Below are positions 8,597 through 17,400 of a stretch of DNA of 53,537 nt, one piece after another. The translations under genes and the position numbers were made by a program. The stretch spans positions 1-53,537 of the forward strand of contig JAIPCZ010000013.1 in NCBI GenBank assembly GCA_021737975.1, written 5' to 3'. Source of the stretch: Polaromonas sp. (GTDB taxonomy: Bacteria; Pseudomonadota; Gammaproteobacteria; Burkholderiales; Burkholderiaceae_C). The notes beneath the pieces are model-generated. The model saw nothing but the letters and a program-made list of their open reading frames with translations. It was not told the DNA's origin and did not search any database. Position 1 is the first letter of the stretch. Each line of letters opens with the position of its first letter.

Positions 8597-10069
8597 CTAA
8601 TTCTCTTTTTCCGCCTCAGGCCGGGCGACCAGGGTCTTGCTGGCCATCACTGGCAGGCCCTTGAGCTGGTTCAGGGCCTGGGTCAGCGGGAAGTCCTTTG
8701 CCGAGCCCAGCTCCGGGAGTCTGCGCTCGGAGGCCGGTTTCTTCATTTCTTCCTCGAACTTGATGCGGGCGTCCTCCCGGGCTTTTTCACGGGCGGCGTC
8801 CTTGACCTCATCGCCCTGGCCGCTGGACAGGTGCTTTTCTAGGTCGGCCTCACGGGTGCGCAAGGCGGCAAACAGGTTGCCATCAGCGCTTTCATCGACC
8901 ATGACGTCAGGCACTATGCCCTTGGCCTGGATCGATTTTCCGCTGGGCGTGTAGTAGCGGCTGGTGGTGAGCTTCAGGGCTGCGCTGGGGCAGTTGTCCA
9001 TGCGGAATGACGCGTCCAGGCAGACTGCTGTTTGCACCGAACCCTTGCCAAAGGTCTGGTTGCCGAGCAATTTGGCGCGCTGGTGGTCCTGCAGGGCGCC
9101 GGCCACGATCTCGCTGGCCGAGGCCGAGCCTTCGTTGACCAGCACCACCAGCGGCACCGTCTTGAGTGCGCCGCGGGTCACTTCTTCCAGACGTTTCAGC
9201 GGATCGGCACCACCGCGGCGCTGGTAATAACGCGGCGAGGCCTTGTAGACGAATTTGCTGTCCGCGAGTTGGCCATTGGCCGACACCACGGTCACGTTCT
9301 CGGGTAGAAAGGCCGCAGAAATGGCCACGGCGGCATCCAGGTAACCGCCCGGATCGTTGCGCAAGTCCAGCACCAGGCCCTTGAGCTGGGGCTCTTGCTT
9401 GTAGATGTCTTCCACCTTGCGCGCAAAGTCCGCCACGGTGCGTTCCTGGAACTGGCTGATGCGCACCCAGGCGTAGCCAGGCTCAATCAGCTTGGCCTTG
9501 ACGCTTTGGGTCTTGATTTCCTCACGCGTGATGGTGACCGGGAAGGTGCGGTTTTCGTCCTTGCGGAAAATGCTCAGGACCACCTTGGTGTTGGGCTCGC
9601 CGCGCATGCGCTTGACGCCTTCATTGAGCGTCATGCCTTTGACCGGGGTGTCGTCAATTTTGACAATCAGGTCATTGGGCTTGAGCCCTGCGCGGTCTGC
9701 GGGCGAATCCTCAATCGGCGACACGACCTTGATGAGGCCGTCTTCCTGGGAGATTTCAATGCCGACGCCGACAAACTTGCCGGTGGTGCCTTCGTTGAAG
9801 TCCTTCAGCGCTTTCTTGTCCAGGTACACCGAGTGCGGGTCCAGCCCGGCCACCATGCCGGCGATGGCATCGGTAATGAGCTTCTTTTCATCGACCGGCT
9901 CAACATAATTGGTCTTGACCATGCCAAAGACGGCCGCCAGCTGCTGCAGTTCTTCCAGCGGCAAGGGGGCCAGCGCGCCCCGCGCCACCGTCTGCAAAGA
10001 CACGGTCGTCAGTGCGCCCGCAACCACGCCAACCGAGATCCAGCCAGCGACTTTTAATTTATGACCCAT
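8597..10069 (-). CDS. ctpA: C-terminal processing peptidase (S41)
   Basis: This 490-residue protease acts in the periplasm on C-termini of exported proteins. An N-terminal signal or anchor segment (residues 8-30) is followed by the peptidase N-terminal region, a PDZ domain (about 95-175) and the S41 catalytic domain. The Ser/Lys dyad is visible: S317 in NEGSASASE and K342 in GNQTFGKGSVQT, with the usual 25-residue spacing. The last 60 residues are charged and coil-like (GDEVKDAAREKAREDARIK). It lies between gpmA and the moeB-like gene on the same strand. Confidence 0.95.
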   Translation of the reverse strand: MGHKLKVAGWISVGVVAGALTTVSLQTVARGALAPLPLEELQQLAAVFGMVKTNYVEPVDEKKLITDAIAGMVAGLDPHSVYLDKKALKDFNEGTTGKFVGVGIEISQEDGLIKVVSPIEDSPADRAGLKPNDLIVKIDDTPVKGMTLNEGVKRMRGEPNTKVVLSIFRKDENRTFPVTITREEIKTQSVKAKLIEPGYAWVRISQFQERTVADFARKVEDIYKQEPQLKGLVLDLRNDPGGYLDAAVAISAAFLPENVTVVSANGQLADSKFVYKASPRYYQRRGGADPLKRLEEVTRGALKTVPLVVLVNEGSASASEIVAGALQDHQRAKLLGNQTFGKGSVQTAVCLDASFRMDNCPSAALKLTTSRYYTPSGKSIQAKGIVPDVMVDESADGNLFAALRTREADLEKHLSSGQGDEVKDAAREKAREDARIKFEEEMKKPASERRLPELGSAKDFPLTQALNQLKGLPVMASKTLVARPEAEKEN

Positions 10070-10151
10070 TGTGTTTTCATGCCTTGTGAGCGGTTAAATG
10101 TGACCCGTTTTGAGTGATGAACTCTGCCAGGGTTCCTTGCCACTGAAAAAA

Positions 10152-10883
10152 TTACTGTTTTACCCGGGCGGCAACAGCCTCGGCCCCCTCGGTGTCACCC
10201 AGATAGTAATGGCGAATGGGTTTGAGCCCGTCATCGAGTTCATAGACCAGCGGGATACCCTTGCGAATGTTCATGCCCACGATGTCCTCGTCCGAAATGT
10301 CGCCGAGGCACTTCACCAGCGCCAGCAGCGAGCTGCCGTGGGCGGCAACCAGCCCCCTTTTTCCCATGCGGATGGCAGGCGCCAGGGCTTCGTTCCAGAA
10401 TGGCATGACCCGTGCCAAGCTGTCTTTCGGGCTTTCTGTCAGGGGAATCTGCACGGGGGACAGCTTGGCATAACGCACATCGCCGCGTTCGCAGCGCGGG
10501 TCGGTCGGCTCCATTGCGGGGGGTGGCGTGTCAAAGCCGCGGCGCCAGCTCTGCATCTTGGTGTTGCCATGCTGTCGGGTCATGGCTGTCTTGTTGAGCC
10601 CCTGCAGGCTGCCGTAGTGGCGCTCGTTCAAACGCCAGCTATTGACCACCGGCAGCCAGGTGCGGTCCAGTTCGTCAAGCACATGCCACAGGGTCCGGGT
10701 GGCACGCTTCAAAACGCTGGTGTAGCCAATGTCAAATTCAAAACCCTCTGCCTTGAGCAGGCTGCCGGCGTTCTTGGCCTGCTCCATGCCTTCAGGACTC
10801 AGGTCGACGTCGGTCCAGCCGGTGAATCGGTTCTCCAGGTCCCAGGTGGATTCGCCGTGGCGAATCAAAACGAGTCTAAGCAT
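10152..10883 (-). CDS. gpmA: 2,3-bisphosphoglycerate-dependent phosphoglycerate mutase
   Basis: GpmA interconverts 3- and 2-phosphoglycerate in glycolysis. With the ATG at 10881-10883 the protein has 243 residues and opens [14 protein letters not shown], where H9 is the phospho-accepting histidine; [15 protein letters not shown] and the second catalytic part [12 protein letters not shown] and [12 protein letters not shown] follow. An in-frame start further upstream (10964) would run through the divergent promoter region and is rejected. No clear ribosome binding site is seen. It is divergent from the rhodanese-grxC-secB genes. Confidence 0.95.
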   Translation of the reverse strand: MLRLVLIRHGESTWDLENRFTGWTDVDLSPEGMEQAKNAGSLLKAEGFEFDIGYTSVLKRATRTLWHVLDELDRTWLPVVNSWRLNERHYGSLQGLNKTAMTRQHGNTKMQSWRRGFDTPPPAMEPTDPRCERGDVRYAKLSPVQIPLTESPKDSLARVMPFWNEALAPAIRMGKRGLVAAHGSSLLALVKCLGDISDEDIVGMNIRKGIPLVYELDDGLKPIRHYYLGDTEGAEAVAARVKQ

Positions 10884-10908
10884 TGTAAAAAAGGAATAAA
10901 TGCAGGCG

Positions 10909-10939
10909 TTGACGCAATGCTGCTGCCGCATTCTAAAAT
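10909..10939 (+). promoter_or_regulatory. Candidate sigma70 promoter for rhodanese-grxC
   Basis: TTGACG at 10909-10914 is followed, 17 bases on, by TCTAAA (or 19 bases on by TAAAAT at 10934-10939). It lies 40 bases before the rhodanese GTG in the divergent gap with gpmA. Confidence 0.4.
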
Positions 10940-10978
10940 GCGCGGCTTGAACCAAGTCCCTCACCTAGGAAATTACCC

Positions 10979-11386
10979 GTGAAATTTATTCTTGATAACT
11001 GGATGTTGATCGCCGTCGCCCTGTCGGCGGCCACCATGTTGATGATGCCCATGATCAAAGGCGCTGGCCAGGGCGCTTTGACGCCGGATGGCGCGGTGCA
11101 ATTGATCAACCGTGAGAAGGCCGTCTTGATAGACATTTGTGAACCCAACGAATTCGCCGCAGGTCACGCGATCGGCGCCAAAAATATCCCCTTGGGCCAA
11201 TTGGAGAGCAAACTGCCGACGACGGTCAAGAACAAGGCCTTGCCGGTGATTCTGGTCTGCCAGTCTGGTGCGCGCAGCAGCCGGGCCTTGGGTATTGCCA
11301 AAAAACTGGGTTTTGAAAATGTGCAGTCGCTGGCCGGTGGCCTGGGTGCCTGGCGCTCGGCCAACCTGCCCGTGGAAAAAGCCTGA
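10979..11386 (+). CDS. Membrane-anchored rhodanese-domain protein
   Basis: This 135-residue protein has one N-terminal transmembrane helix (about residues 6-27) followed by a single rhodanese domain. The catalytic cysteine is C94 in the loop CQSGARS, and LIDICEPNEFAAGHAIGAKNIPL is the typical first half of the domain. It probably handles persulfide sulfur at the membrane surface. The start is GTG 10979. It is followed by grxC and secB, an arrangement frequent in beta- and gammaproteobacteria. Confidence 0.9.
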   Translation: MKFILDNWMLIAVALSAATMLMMPMIKGAGQGALTPDGAVQLINREKAVLIDICEPNEFAAGHAIGAKNIPLGQLESKLPTTVKNKALPVILVCQSGARSSRALGIAKKLGFENVQSLAGGLGAWRSANLPVEKA

Positions 11387-11398
11387 ACGCCGGAGCCC

Positions 11399-11662
11399 AT
11401 GATGCAAACCGTCAAGATGTTTACCACCGCCGTTTGCCCTTACTGCATTCGCGCCAAACAACTGCTCAAGGCCCGTGGCGTTGAGCACATCGAAGAAATC
11501 CGCATTGACCAGCTTCCGGCCGAGCGCGACCAGATGGTGGCCACGACCGGGCGGCGCACCGTGCCGCAGATTTTCATTGGCAGCACCCATGTGGGGGGCT
11601 GCGATGATCTGGTGGCGCTGGACGCCAGGGGCGGCTTGATGCCGCTGCTGCAGGCAGCCTGA
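11399..11662 (+). CDS. grxC: Glutaredoxin 3
   Basis: This 87-residue dithiol glutaredoxin carries the active site CPYC (C13 and C16 from the first ATG), TVPQIFIG and GGCDDLVALD for glutathione binding. It reduces disulfides with glutathione in the cytosol. Two adjacent ATG codons (11399 and 11402) are possible starts; the second is better spaced from the GGAG upstream. It sits 12 bases after the rhodanese gene and 68 bases before secB. Confidence 0.95.
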   Translation: MMQTVKMFTTAVCPYCIRAKQLLKARGVEHIEEIRIDQLPAERDQMVATTGRRTVPQIFIGSTHVGGCDDLVALDARGGLMPLLQAA

Positions 11663-11683
11663 GATAATTTCCTCATCTTCATT

Positions 11684-11715
11684 CCGTGCCGCTCTGGCAC
11701 GGAAAACTCATTTTT
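11684..11715 (+). terminator. Hairpin between grxC and secB (weak terminator or attenuator)
   Basis: CCGTGCC (11684-11690) pairs perfectly with GGCACGG (11696-11702) across a GCTCT loop. A short T run follows only after nine more bases (AAAACTCATTTTT), so it is not a standard terminator. It may moderate read-through into secB. Confidence 0.35.
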
Positions 11716-11730
11716 AACTGAAAGACTCCC

Positions 11731-12189
11731 ATGGCTGAAACCCAAGACCCCATTTTTCAAATTCAACGCGTCTATCTCAAAGAGGCCTCGCTGGAGCAAC
11801 CCAACTCACCTGCGATCCTGCTGGAACAGGAACAGCCCACAGTCGATATCCAACTCGGCGTGAATGCGTCTCCCGTCGGTGACGGCGTGTTTGAAGTCAT
11901 GGTGACTGCCACGGTCCAGACCAAAATCAAGGACAAGACCGTGTTTTTGGTGGAAGCCACACAAGCGGGGATTTTTGAGATCCGCAACCTGCCGCCTGAG
12001 CAAATGGGCCCGATCATGGGCATTGCCTGCCCGCAGATTGTTTACCCCTATCTGCGCGGCAACGTGGCTGACCTGATTCAACGCGGAGGCTTCCCCCCTG
12101 TGCACCTGTCAGAAATCAACTTCCAGGCCATGTACGAGCAGCAGCAGAGCGCGCAAGCCGCTCAGGCAGAAGCCGCGCCGGCGCAGTAA
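11731..12189 (+). CDS. secB: Protein-export chaperone SecB
   Basis: SecB is a tetrameric cytosolic chaperone that keeps preproteins unfolded and passes them to SecA. The 152 residues show the family core: [44 protein letters not shown], and the conserved [27 protein letters not shown]. The Ala/Gln-rich tail is typical of betaproteobacterial SecB. It lies between grxC and gpsA, the classical grxC-secB-gpsA order. Confidence 0.98.
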   Translation: MAETQDPIFQIQRVYLKEASLEQPNSPAILLEQEQPTVDIQLGVNASPVGDGVFEVMVTATVQTKIKDKTVFLVEATQAGIFEIRNLPPEQMGPIMGIACPQIVYPYLRGNVADLIQRGGFPPVHLSEINFQAMYEQQQSAQAAQAEAAPAQ

Positions 12190-12239
12190 TTTTGATTGAC
12201 CCGCACCAGCCTGCTGCCCTGGCGACGGCCTGAACCGAG

Positions 12240-13265
12240 ATGAAAATCATCGTTTTAGGGGCTGGCGCCTGGGGCACAGCACTTGCGGCAAGCACCTCAG
12301 GTCAGGTGCAAGCGCATGCGGTGACGCTGTGGGCGCGCGATGCCGCGCAGCTTGGCCTGATGCAGGCGCAGCATGAAAACATCCGCTATTTGCCGGGCGT
12401 GCGCTTGCCGCTTGAACTGGCTTTCAGTTCGGCACCCTTGACGGAACTCGATGCCCTGACGGCCGACGCCGATCTCGTGGTGGTGGCCACGCCGATGGCC
12501 GCATTGCGGCCCATGCTGGCCGTGCTGGCGTCCTGCACGGCGCCGGTGGCATGGGTCTGCAAAGGTTTCGAAGCACCGATTGCCGGTGACATTGGCCTGC
12601 TGGGTCACGAAATCCAGGCCCTGGTCGCGCCTGACCTGAAGGCTGGCGTGCTCAGTGGCCCGAGTTTTGCGGTGGAGGTGGCAAGGGGTCAACCCACCGC
12701 GCTGGTGGCTGCCAGTGCGCATGAATCGGTGCGCCAGGCCTTGGTGGACGCCTTTCACAGCCCTACACTGCGGGTCTATGCCAACGACGATATCGTGGGG
12801 GTCGAGGTGGGTGGTGCGGTTAAGAACGTGCTGGCCATTGCCACCGGTCTGTGTGATGGTCTGGGGCTGGGGCTCAATGCCCGTGCCGCCCTGATCACCC
12901 GGGGTCTGGCCGAGATGACCCGCCTCGGACTGGCGCTTGGAGCCCAGGCCACGACTTTCATGGGTTTGAGCGGTTTGGGCGATTTGGTCCTGACCGCCAC
13001 GGGTGACCTGTCGCGCAACCGGCAGGTTGGGCTTGCGCTGGCCCAAGGCCAGACGCTGGCGCAAGCCACAGCCAAGCTGGGCCATGTGGCGGAGGGCGTG
13101 TACAGCGCCCGCACCGCGGTGCAGCGCGCCACGTATTTGGGCGTGGACATGCCGGTGGCTCAGGCGGTGGTCGCCTTGCTGGACGGTTTGTTGACCCCCC
13201 AGCAGGCAGTGGCTGACCTGATGGGCAGAGAGCCGACCGTCGAGCAGGCTGACGTGGCGTCCTGA
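12240..13265 (+). CDS. gpsA: Glycerol-3-phosphate dehydrogenase [NAD(P)+]
   Basis: GpsA reduces dihydroxyacetone phosphate to sn-glycerol 3-phosphate for phospholipid synthesis. The 341-residue protein has the N-terminal dinucleotide fold [15 protein letters not shown], the substrate-binding segment [18 protein letters not shown], and the catalytic region [18 protein letters not shown] with the conserved lysine. The start is ATG 12240. It follows secB by 50 bases and precedes nadC by 29 bases. Confidence 0.97.
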   Translation: MKIIVLGAGAWGTALAASTSGQVQAHAVTLWARDAAQLGLMQAQHENIRYLPGVRLPLELAFSSAPLTELDALTADADLVVVATPMAALRPMLAVLASCTAPVAWVCKGFEAPIAGDIGLLGHEIQALVAPDLKAGVLSGPSFAVEVARGQPTALVAASAHESVRQALVDAFHSPTLRVYANDDIVGVEVGGAVKNVLAIATGLCDGLGLGLNARAALITRGLAEMTRLGLALGAQATTFMGLSGLGDLVLTATGDLSRNRQVGLALAQGQTLAQATAKLGHVAEGVYSARTAVQRATYLGVDMPVAQAVVALLDGLLTPQQAVADLMGREPTVEQADVAS

Positions 13266-13294
13266 GATTGCGAATTCAAACGGGGAACCTTGAC

Positions 13295-14173
13295 ATGACT
13301 GCATATGCTGATTTTTCTCCCGCCTTTGTTGCCGGGTTGGCAAGCGCCGATGTGGCCAGGGCGTTACAGGAAGATGTGGGTGCAGGCGACCTGACCGCCG
13401 GCTTGGTCGACCCGAAGCTGCGCGCCCGCGCCCGGGTGCTGGCACGTGAAAGCGCGGTGATTTGTGGCCAGCCCTGGGCCGAGGCCGCCTTGCGCCAGTT
13501 GGACCCCGAGGTTGAACTTCTCTGGCATGTTCCCGAAGGCCATCGCTGCAATGCCGACCAGGTGGTGCTGGAAATCCACGGTCAGGCGCGCGCCCTGCTG
13601 ACGGCCGAGCGCACTGCCCTGAATTTCCTGCAGGTGCTCAGCGCCGTGGCCAGCAAAACCAGCGACTATGTCGAGGCAATTCGCGATGTCCCCGGGGTCC
13701 GGGCCCGGATTGTGGACACACGCAAGACCCTGCCCGGTTTGCGGCTGGCGCAAAAGTACGCGGTCCTGACCGGGGGCGGCTTGAATCATCGACTGGGCTT
13801 GTATGACGCCGTGCTGATCAAGGAAAACCACATTGCCGCCGCGGGCGGCGTGACCGCTGTGTTGCACAAGGCCGCCTTGGTGGCACCCCAGGCACGTTTT
13901 ATCGAGATCGAGATCGAAACCCTGGCCCAGCTCAGCGAGGCGCTGGATGCTGGCGTTGGCATGGTGCTGCTCGACAACATGGGTTTGTCCCAGTTGCACG
14001 AGGCGGTGCAACTCAACGCCGGTCGCGCCATCCTCGAGGTTTCCGGCGGGGTCAACCTGTCGTCGGTGCGGGCCATTGCCTCGACCGGCGTGGACCGCAT
14101 CTCGATCGGCACCTTGACCAAGGACATCAAGGCGGTTGATTTTTCGATGCGCTTTGCCGCGGAGCCGCTGTAA
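13295..14173 (+). CDS. nadC: Nicotinate-nucleotide pyrophosphorylase (quinolinate phosphoribosyltransferase)
   Basis: NadC joins quinolinate and PRPP to give nicotinate mononucleotide in de novo NAD synthesis. The protein of about 292 residues starts at ATG 13295, placed about nine bases after GGGG; a TTG at 13268 is less likely. Family motifs include EDVGAGDLTAGLV, ERTALNFLQVLSAVAS, DTRKTLPGLRLAQKYAVLTGGG with the catalytic Lys-Arg region, LIKENHI, and ISIGTLTKDIKAVDFSMR at the end. nadA follows 42 bases later; nadB is not in the window. Confidence 0.96.
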   Translation: MTAYADFSPAFVAGLASADVARALQEDVGAGDLTAGLVDPKLRARARVLARESAVICGQPWAEAALRQLDPEVELLWHVPEGHRCNADQVVLEIHGQARALLTAERTALNFLQVLSAVASKTSDYVEAIRDVPGVRARIVDTRKTLPGLRLAQKYAVLTGGGLNHRLGLYDAVLIKENHIAAAGGVTAVLHKAALVAPQARFIEIEIETLAQLSEALDAGVGMVLLDNMGLSQLHEAVQLNAGRAILEVSGGVNLSSVRAIASTGVDRISIGTLTKDIKAVDFSMRFAAEPL

Positions 14174-14215
14174 ACGGCGAGCTCACGCGCTGATATTTGA
14201 GGATCGGGAGGCAAG

Positions 14216-15337
14216 ATGAACATGGCCATGCAAGAAGTCGATTACGAACAGCCACTGGCTGATGCCAGTGGCGCGGTCTGTGCCACCAAACATGCCTGGG
14301 CGCGGGTGCCTCTGGAGCCCGGTCCGGTGGAGCGTGCTGCTCTAAAAGACAAGATTCGCCGCCTGCTCAAGGAAAAGAACGCGGTCATGGTGTCGCATTA
14401 CTACGTGCACCCCGACTTGCAGGATTTGGCCGAAGCCACCGGCGGCCTGGTCAGCGACTCACTGGAGATGGCGCGTTTTGGTCGCGACCATTCGGCGCAG
14501 ACCCTGGTGGTGTCGGGTGTGCGTTTCATGGGCGAAACGGCCAAGATCCTGTCACCTGAAAAACGCGTTCTGATGCCCGACTTGGACGCCACCTGCTCGC
14601 TCGACCTCGGTTGTCCGGTGGATGAATTCAGCGCTTTTTGCGACGCCCATCCCGAGCGCACCGTTGTGGTGTACGCCAACACCAGCGCCGCGGTCAAGGC
14701 GCGCTCGGACTGGCTGGTCACTTCCAGCTGCGCCCTCGACATTGTCAAGGCGCTCAAGGCCAAGGGCCACAAAATCCTGTGGGCGCCCGATCGCCATCTG
14801 GGCGGCTATATCGAGCGCGAAACCGGTGCCGACATGCTGATGTGGAACGGCTCATGTATCGTTCACAATGAGTTCAAGGCCATCGAGCTGAAGCACCTCA
14901 TGCAGCAGCATCCGGGGGCCAAGGTGCTGGTCCATCCTGAGTCGCCGGCCGAGGTGGTGGCGCTCGCGGACGCCGTGGGCTCCACCTCGGGCATCCTCAA
15001 GGCGGCGCATGAGATGGACGCCAAGGTGTTCATCGTGGCCACCGACAACGGCATGATGCACAAGTTGCGCACTCTCAATCCGGCAAAGCTGTTTCTGGAG
15101 GCGCCCACCTCGGGCAACAGCGCCACCTGCAAAAGCTGCGCCCATTGCCCCTGGATGGCGATGAACAGCCTCGCTGATGTGGCCCGTGTGCTGGAAACCG
15201 GGGCCAACGAAGTTCAGGTTGACCCCGCCATCATCCCCCGGGCAAGGCTGCCGATCGACCGCATGCTGGCGTTCACGTCTGCGCTCAAGGGCGGTCACGA
15301 TGCCGGCAGCCTCGTGCCCAATATCGGGGCCGCCTGA
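14216..15337 (+). CDS. nadA: Quinolinate synthase A
   Basis: NadA condenses iminoaspartate with dihydroxyacetone phosphate to quinolinate, using a [4Fe-4S] cluster. The protein has 373 residues. The cluster cysteines are visible in three expected places: near 127-133 ([10 protein letters not shown]), 214 (NGSCIVHNE), and the [10 protein letters not shown] segment near 305-311. [18 protein letters not shown] and [12 protein letters not shown] are further signatures. A strong GGGAGG motif stands about six bases before ATG 14216, which decides the start. It ends 36 bases before the convergent EamA gene. Confidence 0.97.
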   Translation: MNMAMQEVDYEQPLADASGAVCATKHAWARVPLEPGPVERAALKDKIRRLLKEKNAVMVSHYYVHPDLQDLAEATGGLVSDSLEMARFGRDHSAQTLVVSGVRFMGETAKILSPEKRVLMPDLDATCSLDLGCPVDEFSAFCDAHPERTVVVYANTSAAVKARSDWLVTSSCALDIVKALKAKGHKILWAPDRHLGGYIERETGADMLMWNGSCIVHNEFKAIELKHLMQQHPGAKVLVHPESPAEVVALADAVGSTSGILKAAHEMDAKVFIVATDNGMMHKLRTLNPAKLFLEAPTSGNSATCKSCAHCPWMAMNSLADVARVLETGANEVQVDPAIIPRARLPIDRMLAFTSALKGGHDAGSLVPNIGAA

Positions 15338-15372
15338 GGCTGTGGGTTTTCTGTGGGTTTGACCTCGCTGAA

Positions 15373-16278
15373 TTAGCGCCGCGACGACGACACCGCGATT
15401 CCACCAACGATCAGCGCAAACGCCAGCGCGTGGTACAGGTGCGGCATCTCCCCCAGGAAAGCACTTGACAGCACCGCGGTAAACAGCGGCGTCAGGTTGA
15501 CAAAAAAGCCGGCCACCGAGGGGCCGGCACGCGCGACCCCGGCACCGTAGGCACGGTAGGAGAGCAGCGCGGGGCCAAGGGCAATGAACAGCAAAGCCAG
15601 GGCCAGACCCCAGCTCCATTCAAGCCGCCCCCAACCCAGCGACCACTCCGCGCCCGCAAACAAAGCTGACCATATCAGCCCGAATGCAATTTGCGCCATC
15701 AAAAAGGCCGCCCAGTCCCGTTTGATCTCGGCCGGCTCGGTGGTCGGGTGCACGAGCATCCAGCTGTAATATGCCCAGCCGGCGGAAGCCAGCAAGACGT
15801 AGATGTCACCCGGCACCAGACGCACTTGCATCAGCACGTCGAGTTGGCCCCGGCTCAGCACCAGCAACACACCGCTGATTGAGAGGACTGCCCCCAGCCA
15901 TTGTTTGCCCGAGATGCGTATGCCAAAAAAAGCGCGACCCATCAAAAGAGTCCAGACCGGCGTGATGGAGCCCACCAGGGTCACGTTAATCGGGGTCGAG
16001 GTGTTGAGCGCCAGGTAGAGCAGCGCGTTGTAGCCACCAATGCTCAGTAATCCCAGCGCGGCAAACCGCCGCCAGCTCGGCCACAAACTGCTGCCCCGGC
16101 GCAGCACCGGGGCGGCCAGCGGCAGCAACAGGACAAAGGCGAGGGCCCAGCGCAGCAGATTGAACGTCATGGGCGAGACCAGCGGGGCGACCAGGCGCCC
16201 CACCACGGCGTTGCCAGCCCAAAACAGGGGAGGCAGGGTCAGGAGCAGGATGGTGCTGGGGATAAGTTTGGCATGCAT
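15373..16278 (-). CDS. EamA/DMT-family transporter
   Basis: This inner-membrane protein of about 301 residues has roughly ten hydrophobic helices arranged as two EamA repeats (for example TILLLTLPPLFWAGNAVVG at the N-terminus and YHALAFALIVGGIAVSS at the C-terminus). The family exports small metabolites such as amino acids or nucleosides; the substrate cannot be read from sequence. I use ATG 16278 rather than the TTG two codons upstream. It is divergent from the quinone oxidoreductase gene. Confidence 0.88.
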   Translation of the reverse strand: MHAKLIPSTILLLTLPPLFWAGNAVVGRLVAPLVSPMTFNLLRWALAFVLLLPLAAPVLRRGSSLWPSWRRFAALGLLSIGGYNALLYLALNTSTPINVTLVGSITPVWTLLMGRAFFGIRISGKQWLGAVLSISGVLLVLSRGQLDVLMQVRLVPGDIYVLLASAGWAYYSWMLVHPTTEPAEIKRDWAAFLMAQIAFGLIWSALFAGAEWSLGWGRLEWSWGLALALLFIALGPALLSYRAYGAGVARAGPSVAGFFVNLTPLFTAVLSSAFLGEMPHLYHALAFALIVGGIAVSSSRR

Positions 16279-16385
16279 GGGCAAGACTGTAACAAGGCTC
16301 GGGGTTATGCCTGATGCCCTTGCGACAGCTTTTGCGGCCTAATCATGGCAACATCATCCCAATCCAACTTTTCAGGACTTTAAAA

Positions 16386-17381
16386 ATGACAACAACTTCA
16401 TCGCGCGCGATTCGTATTGACCAGCATGGCGGCCCCGAGCAGCTCAAACTGGTGACCGTCACCGTGGGGGACCCCGGGCCCGGTGAGATCCGCATCCGTC
16501 ACCATGCCGTGGGGTTGAACTTCATTGATGTCTACCAGCGTAGCGGCCTTTACCCGATGACGTTGCCGCAGCAACTCGGCATGGAGGCCGCGGGTGTGGT
16601 GGAAGCCGTGGGCGAGGGCGTGACCCACCTGCGCGTGGGTGACCGCGCTGCCTACGCGAGCCAGCCCCCAGGAAGTTATTGCGACCTGCGTGTGATGCCG
16701 GCCAAATGCGTCTGCAAGCTGCCTGAGGCCATCTCGTTCGAGACCGGCGCGGCCATGATGCTCAAGGGTCTCACGGCGCAGTACCTGCTCAAGAAGACCC
16801 AGCCCCAGGGCGGTTTGCAGCCTGGCGACTTCGTGCTGTTTCACGCCGCGGCAGGTGGTGTCGGCCTGATTGCCTGCCAATGGGCCAGGGCCATGGGCCT
16901 GCAGCTGATCGGCACGGCTGGGTCGGATGCCAAATGCGCGCTGGCCAAAGCCAATGGCGCGGCCTTTGTCATCAACTACGCCACGGAGGACTTTCTGGCG
17001 CGCGTCAAGGAAATCACCGGTGGCAAGGGTGTCAGGGTGGTTTATGACTCGGTCGGCAAGGACACTTGGGACAAGTCGCTTGACTGCCTGGCGCCTTTCG
17101 GCCTGATGGCCAGTTTTGGCAATGCCTCAGGGCCTGTGGCACCGATTGCGCCTGGCATGCTGGGCCCCAAAGGCTCGCTGTATTTGACACGTCAAACCCT
17201 GTTTACCCATATTTCCAGCCGGGAAAGCACCCAGGTCATGGCCGATGATCTGTTCGAAGCGGTGACCAGCGGCAAGGTGCAGATCCACATTGACCAGCGC
17301 TACAAGCTTGAAGATGTGCAGCAGGCGCACCGCGATCTCGAAGCTCGCAAGACCACGGGCTGCTCGATCCTGACCCTGTAG
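16386..17381 (+). CDS. NADPH:quinone oxidoreductase (zinc-free MDR family)
   Basis: This 331-residue medium-chain dehydrogenase is of the zeta-crystallin/QorA type. It shows the GroES-like N-terminal half (HAVGLNFIDVYQRSGLYP, LGMEAAGVVEAVGEGV), then the Rossmann part with VLFHAAAGGVGLIACQWA and the segment RVVYDSVGKDTWDKSL. It lacks the catalytic zinc cysteines of alcohol dehydrogenases, as expected for quinone reductases. The start at ATG 16386 avoids about 24 extra residues of a GTG/TTG-type extension from 16314. It converges with the Na/Pi cotransporter gene 20 bases on. Confidence 0.9.
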   Translation: MTTTSSRAIRIDQHGGPEQLKLVTVTVGDPGPGEIRIRHHAVGLNFIDVYQRSGLYPMTLPQQLGMEAAGVVEAVGEGVTHLRVGDRAAYASQPPGSYCDLRVMPAKCVCKLPEAISFETGAAMMLKGLTAQYLLKKTQPQGGLQPGDFVLFHAAAGGVGLIACQWARAMGLQLIGTAGSDAKCALAKANGAAFVINYATEDFLARVKEITGGKGVRVVYDSVGKDTWDKSLDCLAPFGLMASFGNASGPVAPIAPGMLGPKGSLYLTRQTLFTHISSRESTQVMADDLFEAVTSGKVQIHIDQRYKLEDVQQAHRDLEARKTTGCSILTL

Positions 17382-17400
17382 GTTCGCTCCACGGTCGGGC